Shown here in pieces: positions 62,301-64,000 of a DNA stretch of 64,000 bases. The stretch lies in NCBI RefSeq assembly GCF_003286085.1, contig NW_020825288.1, positions 10,354,001-10,418,000 on the forward strand. Direction: 5' to 3'. Within the stretch, counting starts at the first letter, position 1. Every line of letters begins with the position of its first letter. The position numbers and the translations under genes are program-made. This DNA is from Drosophila persimilis (lineage: Eukaryota; Arthropoda; Insecta; Diptera; Drosophilidae). The notes beneath the pieces were generated by a model. It was not told the DNA's origin and ran no database searches. It saw nothing but the letters and a program-made list of their open reading frames with translations.

Positions 62301-64000
62301 AGCATGCGAATATCCATTTATACATTGATATCGCCACCCACCCCTCCGTAAAAGCAATCCCATCTAAGGGAACTTTATCCCATGAAATTAAAATTTAATT
62401 TCAATTAACTTATCACATCGTTTGCCAGCAGCCGACAACCGACACCCGAAATCCCATCATACCCCATCGCATATTCCTACAGCCGCCCCATCGCCACGAC
62501 ACCCGGGGACCCGACACCAATCAGGAATGCCTTAGCCCGGCACATCAACACATTGAACTCTGGGCTAATCTACCACAAAATACCTACCTGCGAGGTGTGG
62601 GCCCCGGCGCTCTCCTGTCACCTTGCCAACTTGCCACCGTGCGTCGTCCTCCCCCCTCTGGCACCACTTCCACCTTGAAAATATCATAATTAAACGTTGC
62701 CCAGCCCCGGCTTAGACTAGACCATGCCACACCAGACCATGCCACACCAGACTGTACACTGTAGACCGTAGACCGGGGCAGAAGCAGACCATCTCAGGCA
62801 TAGCCTTGGGTGACATCTTCAAGAATTCTAATTAAATCATCCCAAAGAACTTTTGAGGACTTTCTGTGTTGATTCATGTTCCATGTGGCAGCTGCCCCAA
62901 GTTTCCCAGGAATCTCCAACCAAAAAAAGGGGGAAGGAAAAGAGCGAGCGGTGGAACATAAAAATTACAAAAAAAAAGAGAAATGGAAAACTTTTACCAG
63001 ATGCACAGCCAAAGCTTTGCCCAAGAATTTCACTTGATTTCTATTTGCTGTTGTACCCGGTCCCCCGGCCGCCGGCCCACTCCTTAGGGCTCTCTTCTGA
63101 TCTGCCTTCCCATTCCCCCCACTTGAAACGCTTACCGGTTCGACCGGTACCGACTAATTTGTGGTGTTTGCTTTAGGTCTCTTCTAACGGGGGGGCTGCT
63201 GCTACTGCTGGTCCAACGAGTTCCATTTCTGGCCGGGATTTCTGGCTTATATGCAGAGTGGTATCCGGACAGTGGCTGGGAGATCTACGGGAGGATAGGT
63301 ATCAGTATTTCATGTCGCCACACACCCACACCCGCAGCCAACACGAACAGTCACACCTACACATGTATACAAGATTCATAGACTCATAAATCTTTGAGTA
63401 TTGAAAAACCATTTTTGCCTATAAGAACTCATGCCAAAAGTTTATCCGGCGTACACGCTGCTTTCCGGCCGAGGGGGAGGTTTTGGGGTGTCAATGGGTA
63501 TGGGCATGGCGGGGATGGAAGGTCAGGTCGGGGAAACATTCGCAAACTTAGCTTGAGGTGAAAGCAAACAACGTGACGTCGAAAAACAGACCGCACCACG
63601 AAAACCCCACAAGGCAGCACAGCATCGCATCAGAGGCACCACCAACAGTTGTGTACAACATTGAATGCCAATTTAGCCTGAACTACAAATGGTTGCAGGG
63701 CTTAAGGGGGGGATGGAATGTGTGGTAGGGACAAGGGAATAGCCACTCACTGCTGACGGCCATTTTGGGTGCAAAATCCACCAAAATAATATTGTTATGG
63801 TACACATACTACTTGTACACGTTGGCCCTTGGTCAGAGAGCTTTAACTTACAGTCGAATGTGCTTCCATATGCTTCAAGCAGGAGCCCAGACACACACAG
63901 CCACAAATACGAGTATGTATGTGTGCGTAGGGTATAGAATATCGTATATTCAACGAAGCGTTCGAAATGAGAGAGGGATATTCATGAAATGGAATAACTA
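59333..64000. other. Non-coding DNA to the right edge
   Basis: No gene is supported. The interval has an AT-rich, probably transposon-derived part at 60.2-61.0 kb with repeated GGTATAAAAAG motifs. It also holds GGCA repeats near 61,491-61,510, (AAATG)4 at 62,201-62,220, and a duplicated AGACCATGCCACACC unit near 62,720-62,755. It may be a long first intron of the candidate gene starting near 59.3 kb. Confidence 0.45.

Overview
The window is nuclear DNA of a Drosophila fly. The genes have short GT-AG introns and AT-rich spacers, and yrt, Act87E, Ir87a and the yellow-e group belong to the polytene 87E-87F neighbourhood of D. melanogaster chromosome arm 3R (Muller element E). The spacers are full of tandem hexanucleotide arrays and long GT, CA, GCT and TATA-type microsatellites. 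That dense simple-sequence content suggests the obscura group (D. pseudoobscura/subobscura relatives), but species was not tested.

Layout. Positions 1-22,000 are almost gene-free. They hold one single-exon minus-strand gene at about 9.1-9.7 kb, a C2-like Drosophila family member with an apparent one-base frame change, plus two weak small ORFs and many simple repeats. yurt (yrt, + strand, ten coding exons, 22,459-26,758) encodes a FERM polarity protein. Act87E (- strand, 28,683-29,813, with a 5'UTR intron and TATA promoter) encodes muscle-type actin. Ir87a (- strand, three coding exons, 32,784-35,668) encodes a divergent ionotropic receptor with a long acidic insert. After about 8 kb of spacer comes a tandem same-strand trio of yellow-family genes: yellow-e (43,744-45,424), yellow-e2 (about 48,670-50,184) and yellow-e3 (50,458-51,807). 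pasha (54,314-56,833, + strand) encodes the DGCR8 partner of Drosha. From 57 to 64 kb no coding sequence is visible, but a probable non-coding 5' exon with a splice donor lies near 59.3 kb and may start a gene that continues beyond the right edge.

The genes do not form one pathway: they cover epithelial polarity (yrt), cytoskeleton (Act87E), chemosensation (Ir87a), secreted cuticle/pigment-type proteins (yellow-e cluster) and microRNA processing (pasha). I see no sign of a new multigene system. The points most worth checking are a diverged repeat present once upstream of yrt and once upstream of pasha, a splice donor facing away from yrt that implies a divergent transcript, a clean Inr+DPE promoter for yellow-e3, a TATCGATA/CGATA cluster behind yellow-e3, frame-preserving cassette exons in yrt, and the acidic insert in Ir87a. 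All exon joins were read by hand from splice signals and frame continuity.
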